Source: Candidatus Borrarchaeum weybense
Lineage (GTDB): Archaea; Asgardarchaeota; Sifarchaeia; Borrarchaeales; Borrarchaeaceae
Assembly: GCA_019057385.1 (NCBI GenBank)
Contig: JAHQJS010000005.1
Span: 254,799-318,798 of the forward strand
Direction: 5' to 3'
DNA length: 64,000 nucleotides
Positions 41,964-51,204 of the stretch are shown here, piece after piece. The position numbers and the translations under genes are program-made. How positions within the stretch are numbered: position 1 is the first letter of the stretch; each line of letters starts with the position of its first letter. The notes under the pieces were generated by a model. The model was not told where the DNA came from and did no database searches. It was given only the letters and a program-made list of their open reading frames with translations.

Positions 41964-42662
41964 TTAAAGAGATAGCAGCTTTCGGAATACACCAAGTAAA
42001 GTATGGCACTCTCGTCCTGAAATGAATGCCCTTCCGATTATATTTCTGAATATTCTTTCTGCTATCGGACGTTTAGCATCCATAAATCTGATTTTCTCCA
42101 ATAACTTTGAGAAATACTCAAAGAGTTTATCTTTTTCAATTTGACTTGCTGCCCGAAATCGTGCGTTCTTTCGTCCCTTTTTTAATCGAAAAATAGAATA
42201 TAAAATAATGGCGGCGGCTTGTGCGATATTTAGTGTTGGGTATTCACTATCTGATGGAATTGTGACAACTACATCACAACTGTTTAGTTCTTCATTAGTA
42301 AGTCCTGTTCCCTCTCGCCCAAATATGATTGCTGTCTTTCCACTCAAGTCAATCATCAACTGTAACTCCTCAGGATGAACTGTTACTCTCAGGGGATTGG
42401 AGATTCCACTGGCAGCGATTGCTGTTGTTCCAACTACTGCATCAACATCAGTAAGCGCTTCTTCTAGACTTGTAGCGATTTTAATCTCCTTAAGAAGTTC
42501 TTTTGCGTGCATTGCGAATCCATACGCAGTCGTAAGTTTGTTTAAATCTAGCTTTGGATTCACTAAATAGAGTTCACGGAAACCAAAATTCCCCATTAGA
42601 CGACAAATCGAGCCAAGGTTGATTTCGCCCGCGATTTCGACGATTACGATTCTAATTTGCAT
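41964..42662 (-). CDS. SPOUT RNA methyltransferase (TrmJ/TrmH-like)
   Basis: This 232-residue protein is of the SpoU/TrmH class. It starts QIRIVIVEIAGEINLGSICRL, then FGFRELYLVNP, and has the knot region AIIFGREGTGLTNEELNSCD and IPSDSEYPTLNIAQAAAIILY, which form the SAM site. TrmJ methylates the 2'-OH of tRNA position 32 in bacteria and in Sulfolobus. The archaeal target here is inferred. The C-terminal 70 residues are a helical RNA-contact extension. It overlaps the next gene upstream by four to seven bases. Confidence 0.87.
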   Translation of the reverse strand: MQIRIVIVEIAGEINLGSICRLMGNFGFRELYLVNPKLDLNKLTTAYGFAMHAKELLKEIKIATSLEEALTDVDAVVGTTAIAASGISNPLRVTVHPEELQLMIDLSGKTAIIFGREGTGLTNEELNSCDVVVTIPSDSEYPTLNIAQAAAIILYSIFRLKKGRKNARFRAASQIEKDKLFEYFSKLLEKIRFMDAKRPIAERIFRNIIGRAFISGRECHTLLGVFRKLLSL

Positions 42663-42667
42663 GAGCT

Positions 42668-43825
42668 TCACTTGATATAAACCTGGATGACATCTGCATC
42701 TTCTAACGTGTGTGTAAGTCCTACTTGTGTGCCTGAATGTTTTACCGATGTGCCCCAGACCTTAGCATGCTTGAAGTGTTGAAAAAAATCTTTATGAAGC
42801 ATTTTCGTTAGCCCTTCAACTGTTGTGTTTTTTCGCAAAACCATAGGTCTTTTAGCTACGCCCTTTTCATCTTTCGTATAGACTCTAATCAAGCCGAGGG
42901 AGTGAAATATTCTCGGAGGGAGAATCTTGACGTTTCTCATACCTTCTTCATTCATAACGCTAGTGGGTACAATCAACGGGAATCGTTTTGCAATCGGACG
43001 GTTTTTCAATCTGTCAAAATTCTCTGCAGATCCCTTTACATCACCCTTTGTACAAATAATAATACCAGTCAAGTAGATGATACTTCTATCGAGTGTTTCG
43101 ACGATATCTTCAAGCTTAATTTTTCCAGAGATCGTTACAACGGCATTATGGATCCCTTGTTCAAAGAGAAGTTGCACAACGTCCTGTTTTTCGTTTTCAA
43201 GAATGCCTATGATTTGGATCCCGCCTGAACCTGTCTTCTTGATTTCCACTGGAGGAGGAATTCTGTTTAGTTTTATTCCAGTGCTATCAAATTCATTTAA
43301 GATAAGTTTAAGCTGCTCAAGAGGGTCTCTCATAAGATCAATAATCAAAATCACTAGATCAGCATTTCTGACGGCTCCTAGAGTTTGTCGTCCCATTACA
43401 CTTTGATTGGCATCTTTAAAAATAGCTGGAACTTCTACGGCTTGAATTTGTACGCCTTCGTAGTCAATCATTCCTGGCGTCAACACAGAAGTTGGAACTC
43501 CGATCTCGGGCTTAGCTGATGTCAAAGCGGCAAGTATTGAACTTTTGCCAGAGGAAGATACTCCGACTAGCACTACTTGAGCATCGCCCTCCTTCTTCAA
43601 GTGAAATTGAACGCCCGTGCCTTTCCTTCTGAGGCGTGCCTCTTCTGATTCTGCCTTTAACTTGCTAAGTTTAGTTTTGAGGGTTTGACGAAGATTATCA
43701 GTTCCTTTGTGATCAGGGATAAGTGATAAATACTCTTGCAGAGTACGAATTTTTTCACTAAGAGTGATGGCATTTTCATACTGCTCTTTTGCTTGCATTG
43801 CTTCGTGGCTTAAGTTTATCGGCAT
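42668..43825 (-). CDS. DRG/OBG-like GTPase with TGS domain
   Basis: The protein (385 aa) has an N-terminal helical hairpin, then a P-loop VLVGVSSSGKSSILAALT near residue 93, a G3-type VEVPAIF, and a C-terminal TGS domain (LIRVYTKDEKGVAKRPMVLRK, EGLTKMLHKDF, WGTSVKHSG). It belongs to the DRG/OBG translation-linked GTPases. The classical DxxG motif is replaced by VEVPA, so GTP hydrolysis may differ from the norm. The long in-frame extension to 43852 is not conserved. It overlaps the SPOUT gene. Confidence 0.84.
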   Translation of the reverse strand: MPINLSHEAMQAKEQYENAITLSEKIRTLQEYLSLIPDHKGTDNLRQTLKTKLSKLKAESEEARLRRKGTGVQFHLKKEGDAQVVLVGVSSSGKSSILAALTSAKPEIGVPTSVLTPGMIDYEGVQIQAVEVPAIFKDANQSVMGRQTLGAVRNADLVILIIDLMRDPLEQLKLILNEFDSTGIKLNRIPPPVEIKKTGSGGIQIIGILENEKQDVVQLLFEQGIHNAVVTISGKIKLEDIVETLDRSIIYLTGIIICTKGDVKGSAENFDRLKNRPIAKRFPLIVPTSVMNEEGMRNVKILPPRIFHSLGLIRVYTKDEKGVAKRPMVLRKNTTVEGLTKMLHKDFFQHFKHAKVWGTSVKHSGTQVGLTHTLEDADVIQVYIK

Positions 43826-43964
43826 TTTAATCAGCAGGCTTTTGGCTTTCAATTTGTGGATGTGATCTCAACTTATTAGTTGAAAAATTATTTATTTTCT
43901 AAAAATTATTTGGAGATGTCTTTTGGTTTCTTATAGACTAAAAGAAAATTTAAAATCTTGGTAT

Positions 43965-44456
43965 TTAGAGCGAGATTATCACTTTCTCAGCTTTTTTCCC
44001 AGACATATATTCAATATCGATCCTCCCTATTCCAACTCTTGCCACTGATTTGTCACTGATCTGTTCAGCCATTAGCTTCTCTGGGTTGTCGTCCAACGCT
44101 CTGATCATAACTTTCAGAGCACGCTCTTTCTCTTCTTTATCTTCGATGAAAGTTATCGTGCCCTTAAACTGTGTTGCTGCATAGAGATGGTCGCATGCTC
44201 CTTGAACATAGCCTTTGTCTAGCAAAGCTTGCCCCCAAACCACATTATTGCTGTTGAGAATGTCGATCTTTTTTCCTTCTTTAGCACAGTGGAAGTAGAT
44301 ACAGTGACGATCTCTGTCATAACCGTAACTAAGTGTAACAAGGTATGGTTCATTATCTTTGCACATCGCGATAGTTATGTATTGAGTTGTTTCAAGAATT
44401 TTAATCATCTCATCTGTGTCAGTGATCTCTTTCTCTTTTCTTCTAATGCCTCTCAT
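43965..44456 (-). CDS. Pyridoxamine 5'-phosphate oxidase-family flavoprotein
   Basis: This 163-residue split-barrel protein has EMIKILETTQYITIAMCKDNEPYLVTLSYGYD and CIYFHCAKEGKKIDIL, as in the FMN-binding PNPOx-like family that includes heme and nitroimidazole-related flavoproteins. It probably binds FMN or F420. The reaction is not known. Its ATG at 44456 is in front of an otherwise empty gap. The direction is the same as the P5C dehydrogenase gene behind it. Confidence 0.8.
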   Translation of the reverse strand: MRGIRRKEKEITDTDEMIKILETTQYITIAMCKDNEPYLVTLSYGYDRDRHCIYFHCAKEGKKIDILNSNNVVWGQALLDKGYVQGACDHLYAATQFKGTITFIEDKEEKERALKVMIRALDDNPEKLMAEQISDKSVARVGIGRIDIEYMSGKKAEKVIISL

Positions 44457-44515
44457 TAAATAAGACCTCTTTTAGACAATTTAGATTGTCAATTTGAATT
44501 ATGAATTCTCAAGTA

Positions 44516-46144
44516 TCACTCAGATTCCATAAAAGGATATCTATAGTCAGTTGGAGGCAGAAAGTTCTCCTTGATGGTTCTAGCACTAACCCATCTTATG
44601 AGATTTAACCAACTGCCTGCTTTATCGTTCGTACCAGATGCACGGGCACCACCGAAAGGTTGCTGTCCAACTACAGCCCCTGTGGGTTTATCGTTGATAT
44701 AGAAGTTTCCAGCTGCATTTCTAAGGATTTTTATGGCTAAAACGATCGCCTTTCGATCCTGAGCGAATATAGACCCTGTAAGCCCATATGGGGAAATCTG
44801 ATCGCATAAATGCAATGTGTTTTCATACTTATCTGCAGGATAGACATAAACGGTCATTACAGGACCAAAGATTTCCTCACACATCATTAAGTGTCCAGGA
44901 TCCTCTGTGCGAATGATCGTTGGTTCAATGAAATAGCCCTTAGCATCGTCAGAATTGCCACCAACTACAAACTCCATACCTGCATTCTTTGCGGCGTCAA
45001 TATACCTCTTAATGTTATCAAACGACGCTTTGTCAATTACAGCATTGATAAAATTCGAAAAATCTTCCACACCACCCATTTTCATGCTTTTTATTCCTTC
45101 GACTAACATGGGCTTTATTTTTTCCCAGAGAGTGTCAGGAATGTAAGCACGGGACGATGCACTGCATTTCTGACCGGAATACTCGAAAGATCCTCGAAGG
45201 ATTGCCACAGCTAGTGCTTTGATATCAGCACTTTCATGAGCGAAAATGAAATCTTTGCCACCTGTTTCACCAACGATTCGCGGATATATATTGTAATTGG
45301 CAATATTTTCTCCTACGGTTCTCCACATACTTTGAAAAGTGCTAGTACTCCCAGTGAAGTGGATACCCGCCAGATGAGGATTCTTCAAAATAATTGAACC
45401 GACTCCTGTCCTACTTTTGAAAGGAACGAAGTTGATGACTCCTCCGGGTAGTCCTGCTTCTTCCAGTATTTCCATGAAGAAATAAGCTGAATATATCGAA
45501 GTAGAGGCGGGTTTGAACAAGACCACATTGCCCATGATAGCAGGGGCTGTAGGTAAGTTGCCAGTAATCGAAGTAAAGTTGAAGGGAGTTACAGCAAAGA
45601 TGAAACCTTCTAAGGGGCGGTATTCCATCCGATTCCATTGATTTCTAGCTGAAAATGGCTGTTCATTGTAAATTTGCCACATAAAATATGTGTTGAATCG
45701 AAGAAAGTCAACTAACTCACAGGCGGAATCAATTTCTGCCTGAAATACGTTTTTACTTTGTCCAAGCATTGTAGCAGCATTAAGTAACATGCGATGTGGA
45801 CCTGCAAGCAGATCTGCAGCTTTCAAGAAAATAGCGGCTCTATCCTCCCAAGACCATTCACTCCATTCTTTCCAAGTCTCTATAGCCGTTTCTATAACTT
45901 GTTTGATCTCTTGCTCACCTGCCTGATGATATCGCCCTAAGAGATGTTGATGATCATGGGGAACTCGAATCTCTCCTAATTTATCAGTCTTTATTCGCTT
46001 TCCGCCTATAATTAAAGGAATTTCTACTTCTTTGCTCCTAAGTTCCTGAATTTTTTTCTTCAGAACTTCGCGTTCAGGTGTTCCTGGACCATAACTAAAA
46101 ACTGGTTCATTAACCGGTTTTGGTACTTTAAAAGAACCTAACAT
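44516..46144 (-). CDS. 1-Pyrroline-5-carboxylate dehydrogenase (glutamate semialdehyde dehydrogenase)
   Basis: The protein (542 aa) is an aldehyde dehydrogenase that most resembles the P5CDH subfamily, which oxidises glutamate semialdehyde to glutamate with NAD. The cofactor region has FAVTPFNFTSITGNL, the Glu-bearing IVGETGGKDFIFAH, and the catalytic Cys in EYSGQKCSASSRAYIP. GAVVGQQPFGGARASGTNDKAG lies near the C-terminus. The length is that of the P5CDH family. AGGGGG before the ATG at 46144 supports this start over the one at 46171. Proline dehydrogenase is not nearby. Confidence 0.9.
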   Translation of the reverse strand: MLGSFKVPKPVNEPVFSYGPGTPEREVLKKKIQELRSKEVEIPLIIGGKRIKTDKLGEIRVPHDHQHLLGRYHQAGEQEIKQVIETAIETWKEWSEWSWEDRAAIFLKAADLLAGPHRMLLNAATMLGQSKNVFQAEIDSACELVDFLRFNTYFMWQIYNEQPFSARNQWNRMEYRPLEGFIFAVTPFNFTSITGNLPTAPAIMGNVVLFKPASTSIYSAYFFMEILEEAGLPGGVINFVPFKSRTGVGSIILKNPHLAGIHFTGSTSTFQSMWRTVGENIANYNIYPRIVGETGGKDFIFAHESADIKALAVAILRGSFEYSGQKCSASSRAYIPDTLWEKIKPMLVEGIKSMKMGGVEDFSNFINAVIDKASFDNIKRYIDAAKNAGMEFVVGGNSDDAKGYFIEPTIIRTEDPGHLMMCEEIFGPVMTVYVYPADKYENTLHLCDQISPYGLTGSIFAQDRKAIVLAIKILRNAAGNFYINDKPTGAVVGQQPFGGARASGTNDKAGSWLNLIRWVSARTIKENFLPPTDYRYPFMESE

Positions 46145-46317
46145 GTAAGACCCCCTATATTTATTTGACAAATCAAATAGTTTCTTGGACAGAGATATTG
46201 TTTACTAGGGCATTTAGAACTATTCAAATTTTTGATACCATCAAAAAATCATGCAAAAAATCCAATCTTTTATCTTAATTAAAGCAATTCTTGCGAATTC
46301 ATTGAGAGGATTAATTT

Positions 46318-47910
46318 ATGAATAACATCGAGAAGTTTAATAGATTGGGCGGTGTTTGGACTCCCAAGGCTATATTGGGAGACGTTAAGAAAGTCGCCAA
46401 GGCTTTACCAGAAAATTTTGTAGATTGTATCATCACCTCTCCGCCCTATTGGATGCAAAGAGATTATGCCCATCCCGATCAGGTGGGTAGAGAGGAAACT
46501 CCAGAAGATTATGTTAATGAAATTGCTTCAGTATTCGAGATCTTAGCACCTAAACTGAAGAAAACGGGCACAATCTTCCTTAATGTTGGGTATAAGTATC
46601 TTAACGGAGAATTTATTTTAATCCCGGAAATGATAGCGCTGGAGATGAAAAAAAGAGGTTTTATGTTAAAAAATAAACTTATCTGGTTCAAACCAAACGC
46701 TATGCCCACACCTGCAAGAGATAGATTCAATGATGTATATGAGCCGGTCCTATACTTCATTAGATCAGAAGGGAAGGACGTTCACTATTTCAATCTTGAA
46801 CAAGTCTCCCAAAAGGCTAAGACATTTAATGATTATGAAAATTTACTGAAAATCCTGCCTGAAGAATTGATTGGGGCAAAGGTTATTGATTCCCTCTCAA
46901 TGCGAAAGAGTGCAGAAGGAAAAGTGATTGGTGTCCGCTATATATCAGACGATCCTACTGAAGTTCTAGTTATATGGGAGAATAACACTCAAGAGTGGAT
47001 ACCCTTTGGTAAAACAATGAAAAATTATCCAGAATCAGTGAATTTCAATTGTCCTAAATGTGGGGAAGTTATCAATTGTTGGAATATCAGACTCTCATTT
47101 GCAAATCTCGGAGAAATGGTATGCCCAGAATTTAAATCACTCCTCTGTGAGAGTTCAGAAACTTTTCCGACACCCGAACTTGAAAATACGACTAAATCGA
47201 AAGCTAAAATTCAGGAACTAGTTGATCCTAATACTGACGCAAAAAAGTATATTACAAAAAGTCCAAAAAGCAGCAAATTTTTGAAGGCAAATATGAAAAA
47301 AACCACTATGGCTTCGCCAGCAGGTCGGCTTGCTATTGAGGGCGAATATTTGACGATAAAACGTAGATGGGATGTTCCTCAACTGCTCATCGCAAAATAT
47401 CTAAGATATTGGAAGAACTATACGGGGATTACCATCGGAGATATAGATAAAAAATTGGGATATGCCCATACAGCAGGGCACTGGTTTAGACTTGATTTTG
47501 GATGGTGGGGAAAAGGAGGTTCTATACCACGACCTACAGACTGGAAACGTCTTAAAAAGTTATTAAAATTTGATGATATTTATGAAAAGTTAGTAACTGA
47601 GAAAGTAGCCGTCCTTCAAACTGTTAAACCCCACGAGGAGGGAAAAAATCCAGGTGATGTCTGGGAGATAATGCTTGAACAGTATCCTGAAGCGCATTTC
47701 TCGATTTTTCCTACCAAATTGGTCGAAACTGCGATGAAAGCAGGTTGTCCCTTAGGAGGAGTCGTGTTAGATCCATTTGCTGGCTCTGGAACTGTGGGAG
47801 AAGTAGCTATTAAACTGGGGAGAAAAGCAATATTAATAGAATTGGTTCCTCAGTTCTTAGAATTGATGAAGAAAAGATTTCAAGAACAAATCGAAATTAT
47901 ATCTCTTTAA
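46318..47910 (+). CDS. Orphan site-specific DNA methyltransferase (beta class, SPPY)
   Basis: The 530-residue protein has the catalytic motif CIITSPPYWMQRDYAHPDQ at the N-terminus and the SAM motif LDPFAGSGTVGEVAIKLG at the C-terminus, the permuted order of beta-class N4-cytosine or N6-adenine methyltransferases. The SPPY form usually marks N4-cytosine activity. A central insert of over 250 residues (about 170-430) contains two CxxC-like pairs (CPKC, and C at ICPEF-type positions) and WGKGGSIPRPTDWKRL. No restriction endonuclease lies next to it, so it may be a solitary methylase or a phage-derived one. The start is ATG at 46318. Confidence 0.87.
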   Translation: MNNIEKFNRLGGVWTPKAILGDVKKVAKALPENFVDCIITSPPYWMQRDYAHPDQVGREETPEDYVNEIASVFEILAPKLKKTGTIFLNVGYKYLNGEFILIPEMIALEMKKRGFMLKNKLIWFKPNAMPTPARDRFNDVYEPVLYFIRSEGKDVHYFNLEQVSQKAKTFNDYENLLKILPEELIGAKVIDSLSMRKSAEGKVIGVRYISDDPTEVLVIWENNTQEWIPFGKTMKNYPESVNFNCPKCGEVINCWNIRLSFANLGEMVCPEFKSLLCESSETFPTPELENTTKSKAKIQELVDPNTDAKKYITKSPKSSKFLKANMKKTTMASPAGRLAIEGEYLTIKRRWDVPQLLIAKYLRYWKNYTGITIGDIDKKLGYAHTAGHWFRLDFGWWGKGGSIPRPTDWKRLKKLLKFDDIYEKLVTEKVAVLQTVKPHEEGKNPGDVWEIMLEQYPEAHFSIFPTKLVETAMKAGCPLGGVVLDPFAGSGTVGEVAIKLGRKAILIELVPQFLELMKKRFQEQIEIISL

Positions 47911-48065
47911 GTTGCCAATTTTGGGAGGAATAATGATAAATCCATAGACGTTGAGTTGCATGAATGATACGTTTAACGCAACTCATGTTTCCTAAACAAA
48001 AGAACTCACGAGATTCAGAACTCAAATGTTTTACAATGGCGACACACGCAAGTTTCACAGATCGT

Positions 48066-48491
48066 TCAGACGCGCTCCCAGATCAGATGGGCAGTCTGCT
48101 GTATGCTGGCCGCTAGAAAAGGGGGTGTACTTAATGATAATCTATCCTCTTCAAATTCAAAGAAACGGAACTGATCCACACCACTCCAGTTAGGAAAGAA
48201 ACTGACTTCAATGTTATGAATGACTTTGTCTCCTTGAACTTTATACTTTCCACAATAGGAGACATAGGTATCGGCGGCTGCTACCTTCTCTTCAGTTGTT
48301 CCTCCCCGGAAGTCTCCAGAAGCAAATTTGGGACGGTTACCACTCATGATGGCTACGGACATATATCCGTCCTCATTATACATGATATACCCAACAAAGT
48401 CTCGGCCGAATGGGTAGCTAACTTGGCCATCCGCTCTTCTATATTCCAATGATATGAGTCTCCAAGTCCCGACAAAAGGGTTTTGTGTCAT
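48066..48491 (-). CDS. Lipocalin-like domain protein
   Basis: This 141-residue protein begins FVGTWRLISLEYRRADGQVSYPFG, the N-terminal signature of lipocalin-like (Lipocalin_5) proteins, and continues GYIMYNEDGYMSVAIMS and HNIEVSFFPNWSG. It is a single cytoplasmic beta barrel without a signal peptide. Members occur in bacteria and some archaea and may bind small hydrophobic ligands. The function is unknown. Confidence 0.82.
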   Translation of the reverse strand: MTQNPFVGTWRLISLEYRRADGQVSYPFGRDFVGYIMYNEDGYMSVAIMSGNRPKFASGDFRGGTTEEKVAAADTYVSYCGKYKVQGDKVIHNIEVSFFPNWSGVDQFRFFEFEEDRLSLSTPPFLAASIQQTAHLIWERV

Positions 48492-48897
48492 TCTCTCACC
48501 TATTTCAATTTTAATATTTGTTATACAAATGCAGTAATTTAAACATTAATAATTGAATTTTCAAAGAATAAAAAGGTAAAATAAACGTCAATTCGCGGTA
48601 AAATATAATATCCGTAAACGTCGATATGAAGCACTATACAAAACATATACCCCAATGATACCTTTTATGAGACACTCACAAAGTTCCTTACAATATCACT
48701 CGCGATGGAATTAAATGGACTTCAGATGGAATTGAGTTTGAGAAATTCGCAGATCTAGTTGATGCATACATTGTATACCAAATTATATGTATTATGTAGT
48801 TTTAACAAATCATAATTCTTATCAAAAAGAGTGTTTTTAATTCTAATAAGACTAATTTTGCTCAACAAACTAATTATTTAGCGATGGATGATTTCCG
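48492..48897. other. Intergenic stretch with a possible decayed coding fragment
   Basis: The 406 bases contain no complete gene. From about 48699 to 48800 one plus-strand frame reads ITRDGIKWTSDGIEFEKFAD and LVDAY before a TAG at 48797, which looks protein-like and may be the tail of a lost gene. The preceding frame is broken. I see no RNA gene or repeat. Confidence 0.3.
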
Positions 48898-49158
48898 TCA
48901 TCTTTTCAAAACTTTTTGGATATGTTTCTCAAGGAATGGTAAGGCTAACCCTATCACAACTAAAATATCAATGATTATGAACCAAAAAAGGAACTGTGAC
49001 ATTCTAGCCAACATAATTAATTGCTGATAAATAATAACAGCAAAGAGCACTAATGTGACTAGTGGAACTATTGTTTTCAGTCTCTTGTCACTCAACAAGT
49101 GCTCGAGCTTCATGGTGAAATTTCTTGTTTTTGAATCATCTTCGGAGGGCTCTGCCAT
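48898..49158 (-). CDS. Small two-helix membrane protein
   Basis: This 86-residue protein has an acidic-basic cytoplasmic start (EDDSKTRNFTMKLEHLLSDKRL) and two transmembrane helices, IVPLVTLVLFAVIIYQQL and FWFIIIDILVVIGLALPF, followed by a basic tail EKHIQKVLKR. I recognise no family. The ATG at 49158 is chosen over a GTG three codons upstream. It reads divergently from the MoaD-like gene. Confidence 0.6.
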   Translation of the reverse strand: MAEPSEDDSKTRNFTMKLEHLLSDKRLKTIVPLVTLVLFAVIIYQQLIMLARMSQFLFWFIIIDILVVIGLALPFLEKHIQKVLKR

Positions 49159-49346
49159 AATACTCACATGAAAATTCTTAACTATTCTTTGGATTCATAT
49201 TGTGATTCAGATATTGCTTTGAATCATAAGCACGAATATAATAAACCGAGTATTCTTCATTATAATGTGTCGAACGTTAAATTAAAATTCTTTCCGATAG
49301 AATTCTTTAAAGATCACGTAATCGCAATGCAATAAGAGTGAATCAG

Positions 49347-49634
49347 ATGTCAACTATAAAAGTGAAATTCTTTGCACGTATCAGAGAGATAGTCAAAACA
49401 CCAAAAGCCGAGATAAGCGTAAATGATAAGATCAAATTAATCGATTTTATGAATCTATTGGCAGAGAAATATGGACCTGAATTTAGAGAATACGTGTTTA
49501 AGGCAGATCAAATTGCTAGTCATATTATGCTCATGATTAATGGAAATGCAGCGAAAAATCATGATGTATTCCTTGAAGAAAATGATACTTTGGCAATCTT
49601 ACCCCCAGTAGGTGGTGGGAACAATTATCATTAG
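49347..49634 (+). CDS. MoaD/ThiS/Urm1-like ubiquitin-fold protein with residues after the di-glycine
   Basis: The protein (95 aa) has a beta-grasp pattern: STIKVKFFARIREIVKTPKAEI, KYGPEFREYVF, and LEENDTLAILPPVGGGNNYH. MoaD-type sulphur carriers end exactly in Gly-Gly, which is thiocarboxylated by an E1-like enzyme. Here GGG is followed by NNYH, so the last four residues would have to be removed or the protein works otherwise. No MoaE or E1 lies nearby. The ATG at 49347 is chosen. A GTG at 49338 is possible. Confidence 0.8.
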   Translation: MSTIKVKFFARIREIVKTPKAEISVNDKIKLIDFMNLLAEKYGPEFREYVFKADQIASHIMLMINGNAAKNHDVFLEENDTLAILPPVGGGNNYH

Positions 49635-49762
49635 TTTAATTAAACTTCATAAAACTTCATATATTTGGGCATGTATTCTTTGTTTTACGCTGATAGTCCC
49701 TTTAAGACGGACTTCGATACTTTAAAAAAGGATCTCGTAGCAAGATTATACAGGGTGTCTTA

Positions 49763-51070
49763 ATGGGCGCGATAACCATTCCTGGGGCGATCATCACCTT
49801 AGATGATAGTGCGTTATTGGACGACCTTATGAAACGTTTCGGTAACGCCCGTAGGCGCGCTTTTTCCATGAAACGCAAAGGCTTGACGACATCCTGTATC
49901 GAAACTATTCTTCAACAAGATATTAAACTCAACGCTAGATATATTAAGGACGCTTATTACTCCATCAATAATTTACCCTGCAATACCACCTTTGGCGGCT
50001 TGAAGAACCAGCGGTTGCGCGAGAACGGCAAAATCACCAAAGAAGAATATAAAAAACGCCGAAATGCGATCCTGCTTTCACGTGGGGAGCGGTCTAAGAA
50101 TGGCAACCTTAACCTCAGAATCGACCTTGACACCATGCAACTGCGTATCAATACCTGTTGCCACGATAAGAATAAAAAGTGGATATTTGTGAGGATTTTA
50201 ATCCCGCAGAAATACCTCGACAAATATGGTAGGTATCTGGACGGTTCAAACTCTTATACCGTGCAGATTAAGCGACGCAACTTTGACCGGGGCTACGACC
50301 TGCGCATCAGCATCAAACTATCCTGTATGCTTCGGGAGTCCTCGCGGGTGATGTCTTTAGATATAAACGCAGGACATACTGATTTCGCAGTGATGAACAA
50401 AAGCGATGATATGCTTGTAGCGATAGGAAAGTTCAACCATCACGAGACACAGCATACCCGATGGGGAAAGCGCGACTGTCTGTTGAATAAATTGGTGAAC
50501 AAGATCGGCAATCTGGCACGACATTATGATGCGGAGGTAGTGGTGGGACATCTCAATACGGGAAAGTTTTGGAGTTACAACAAGAAGGCTACGCGGAAGA
50601 TCCGCCAACTGCCGCAGTATCAATTTCGGCAATTGCTGAAACGGTTGGAGTTGCAGGGAATAAAGGTGAGTGAAAGGTCGGAGGCCTATACCAGCAAGTT
50701 AGGTGACGTCATCTCTCAACTAATAGGATATGACATCCACAAATGTGCGGCGATGATGTTCGCCCTTAAGGTCATCAACTATGACTTATTCAAGCAGTTG
50801 AAGACGTTTCTCTTCGGAGTTCCGTCATATGAGGCTTATGGAAGGCGGAGGCGCGGGCAAAGGAGAGAAAGCGGGCTAACTGCCCCCATCCAGTACCAAA
50901 AGTTTCTAAAAAGTATGAAGTTCTGGATGGCGATGAACTCCTCGATAATAAATGAGGAGAGAGGCTACCTCCCGACTCCAGGTAGGGAGGGATTGTGCAA
51001 TAGGACAATGATGTCCTTTCTGGACAATTTAAAAGCGGACTTCCCATGTCACACTCTCAAGATATATTAA
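49763..51070 (+). CDS. Divergent TnpB/IS605 OrfB-like protein, likely altered nuclease
   Basis: The 435-residue protein is of the OrfB type. It has a RuvC-I pattern VMSLDINAGHTDFAV near 200, YTSKLGDVISQLIGYDIHKCAAMM near 310, which corresponds to the third motif region, and QFRQLLKRLELQGIKVSE. The RuvC-II position, usually IxxEDLN, reads VVVGHLNTGKF with glycine in place of the acidic residue. The usual CxxC zinc finger is missing. The C-terminal 90 residues (QRRESGLTAPIQ onward) are unlike TnpB. Base use is richer in G and C than in neighbours, so it was probably acquired. It lacks TnpA. Confidence 0.75.
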   Translation: MGAITIPGAIITLDDSALLDDLMKRFGNARRRAFSMKRKGLTTSCIETILQQDIKLNARYIKDAYYSINNLPCNTTFGGLKNQRLRENGKITKEEYKKRRNAILLSRGERSKNGNLNLRIDLDTMQLRINTCCHDKNKKWIFVRILIPQKYLDKYGRYLDGSNSYTVQIKRRNFDRGYDLRISIKLSCMLRESSRVMSLDINAGHTDFAVMNKSDDMLVAIGKFNHHETQHTRWGKRDCLLNKLVNKIGNLARHYDAEVVVGHLNTGKFWSYNKKATRKIRQLPQYQFRQLLKRLELQGIKVSERSEAYTSKLGDVISQLIGYDIHKCAAMMFALKVINYDLFKQLKTFLFGVPSYEAYGRRRRGQRRESGLTAPIQYQKFLKSMKFWMAMNSSIINEERGYLPTPGREGLCNRTMMSFLDNLKADFPCHTLKIY

Positions 51071-51204
51071 GAAATATGAAGATATGGTAAGATACCGTGA
51101 CCTGGTGGGTGTATCTACATACTCATTTAGTTTTTAGAAGTCTGTTAGTTCTCCCTCTATCCTTAGAGGATCCCTGTTCGTTATAAAAATAAGAGGCAAA
51201 CTAT

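Noticed and set aside
48690..48800. A small protein gene ending at the TAG at 48797
   Set aside because: No start codon or ribosome-binding site is present and the frame is broken upstream. It is noted only as a possible remnant.
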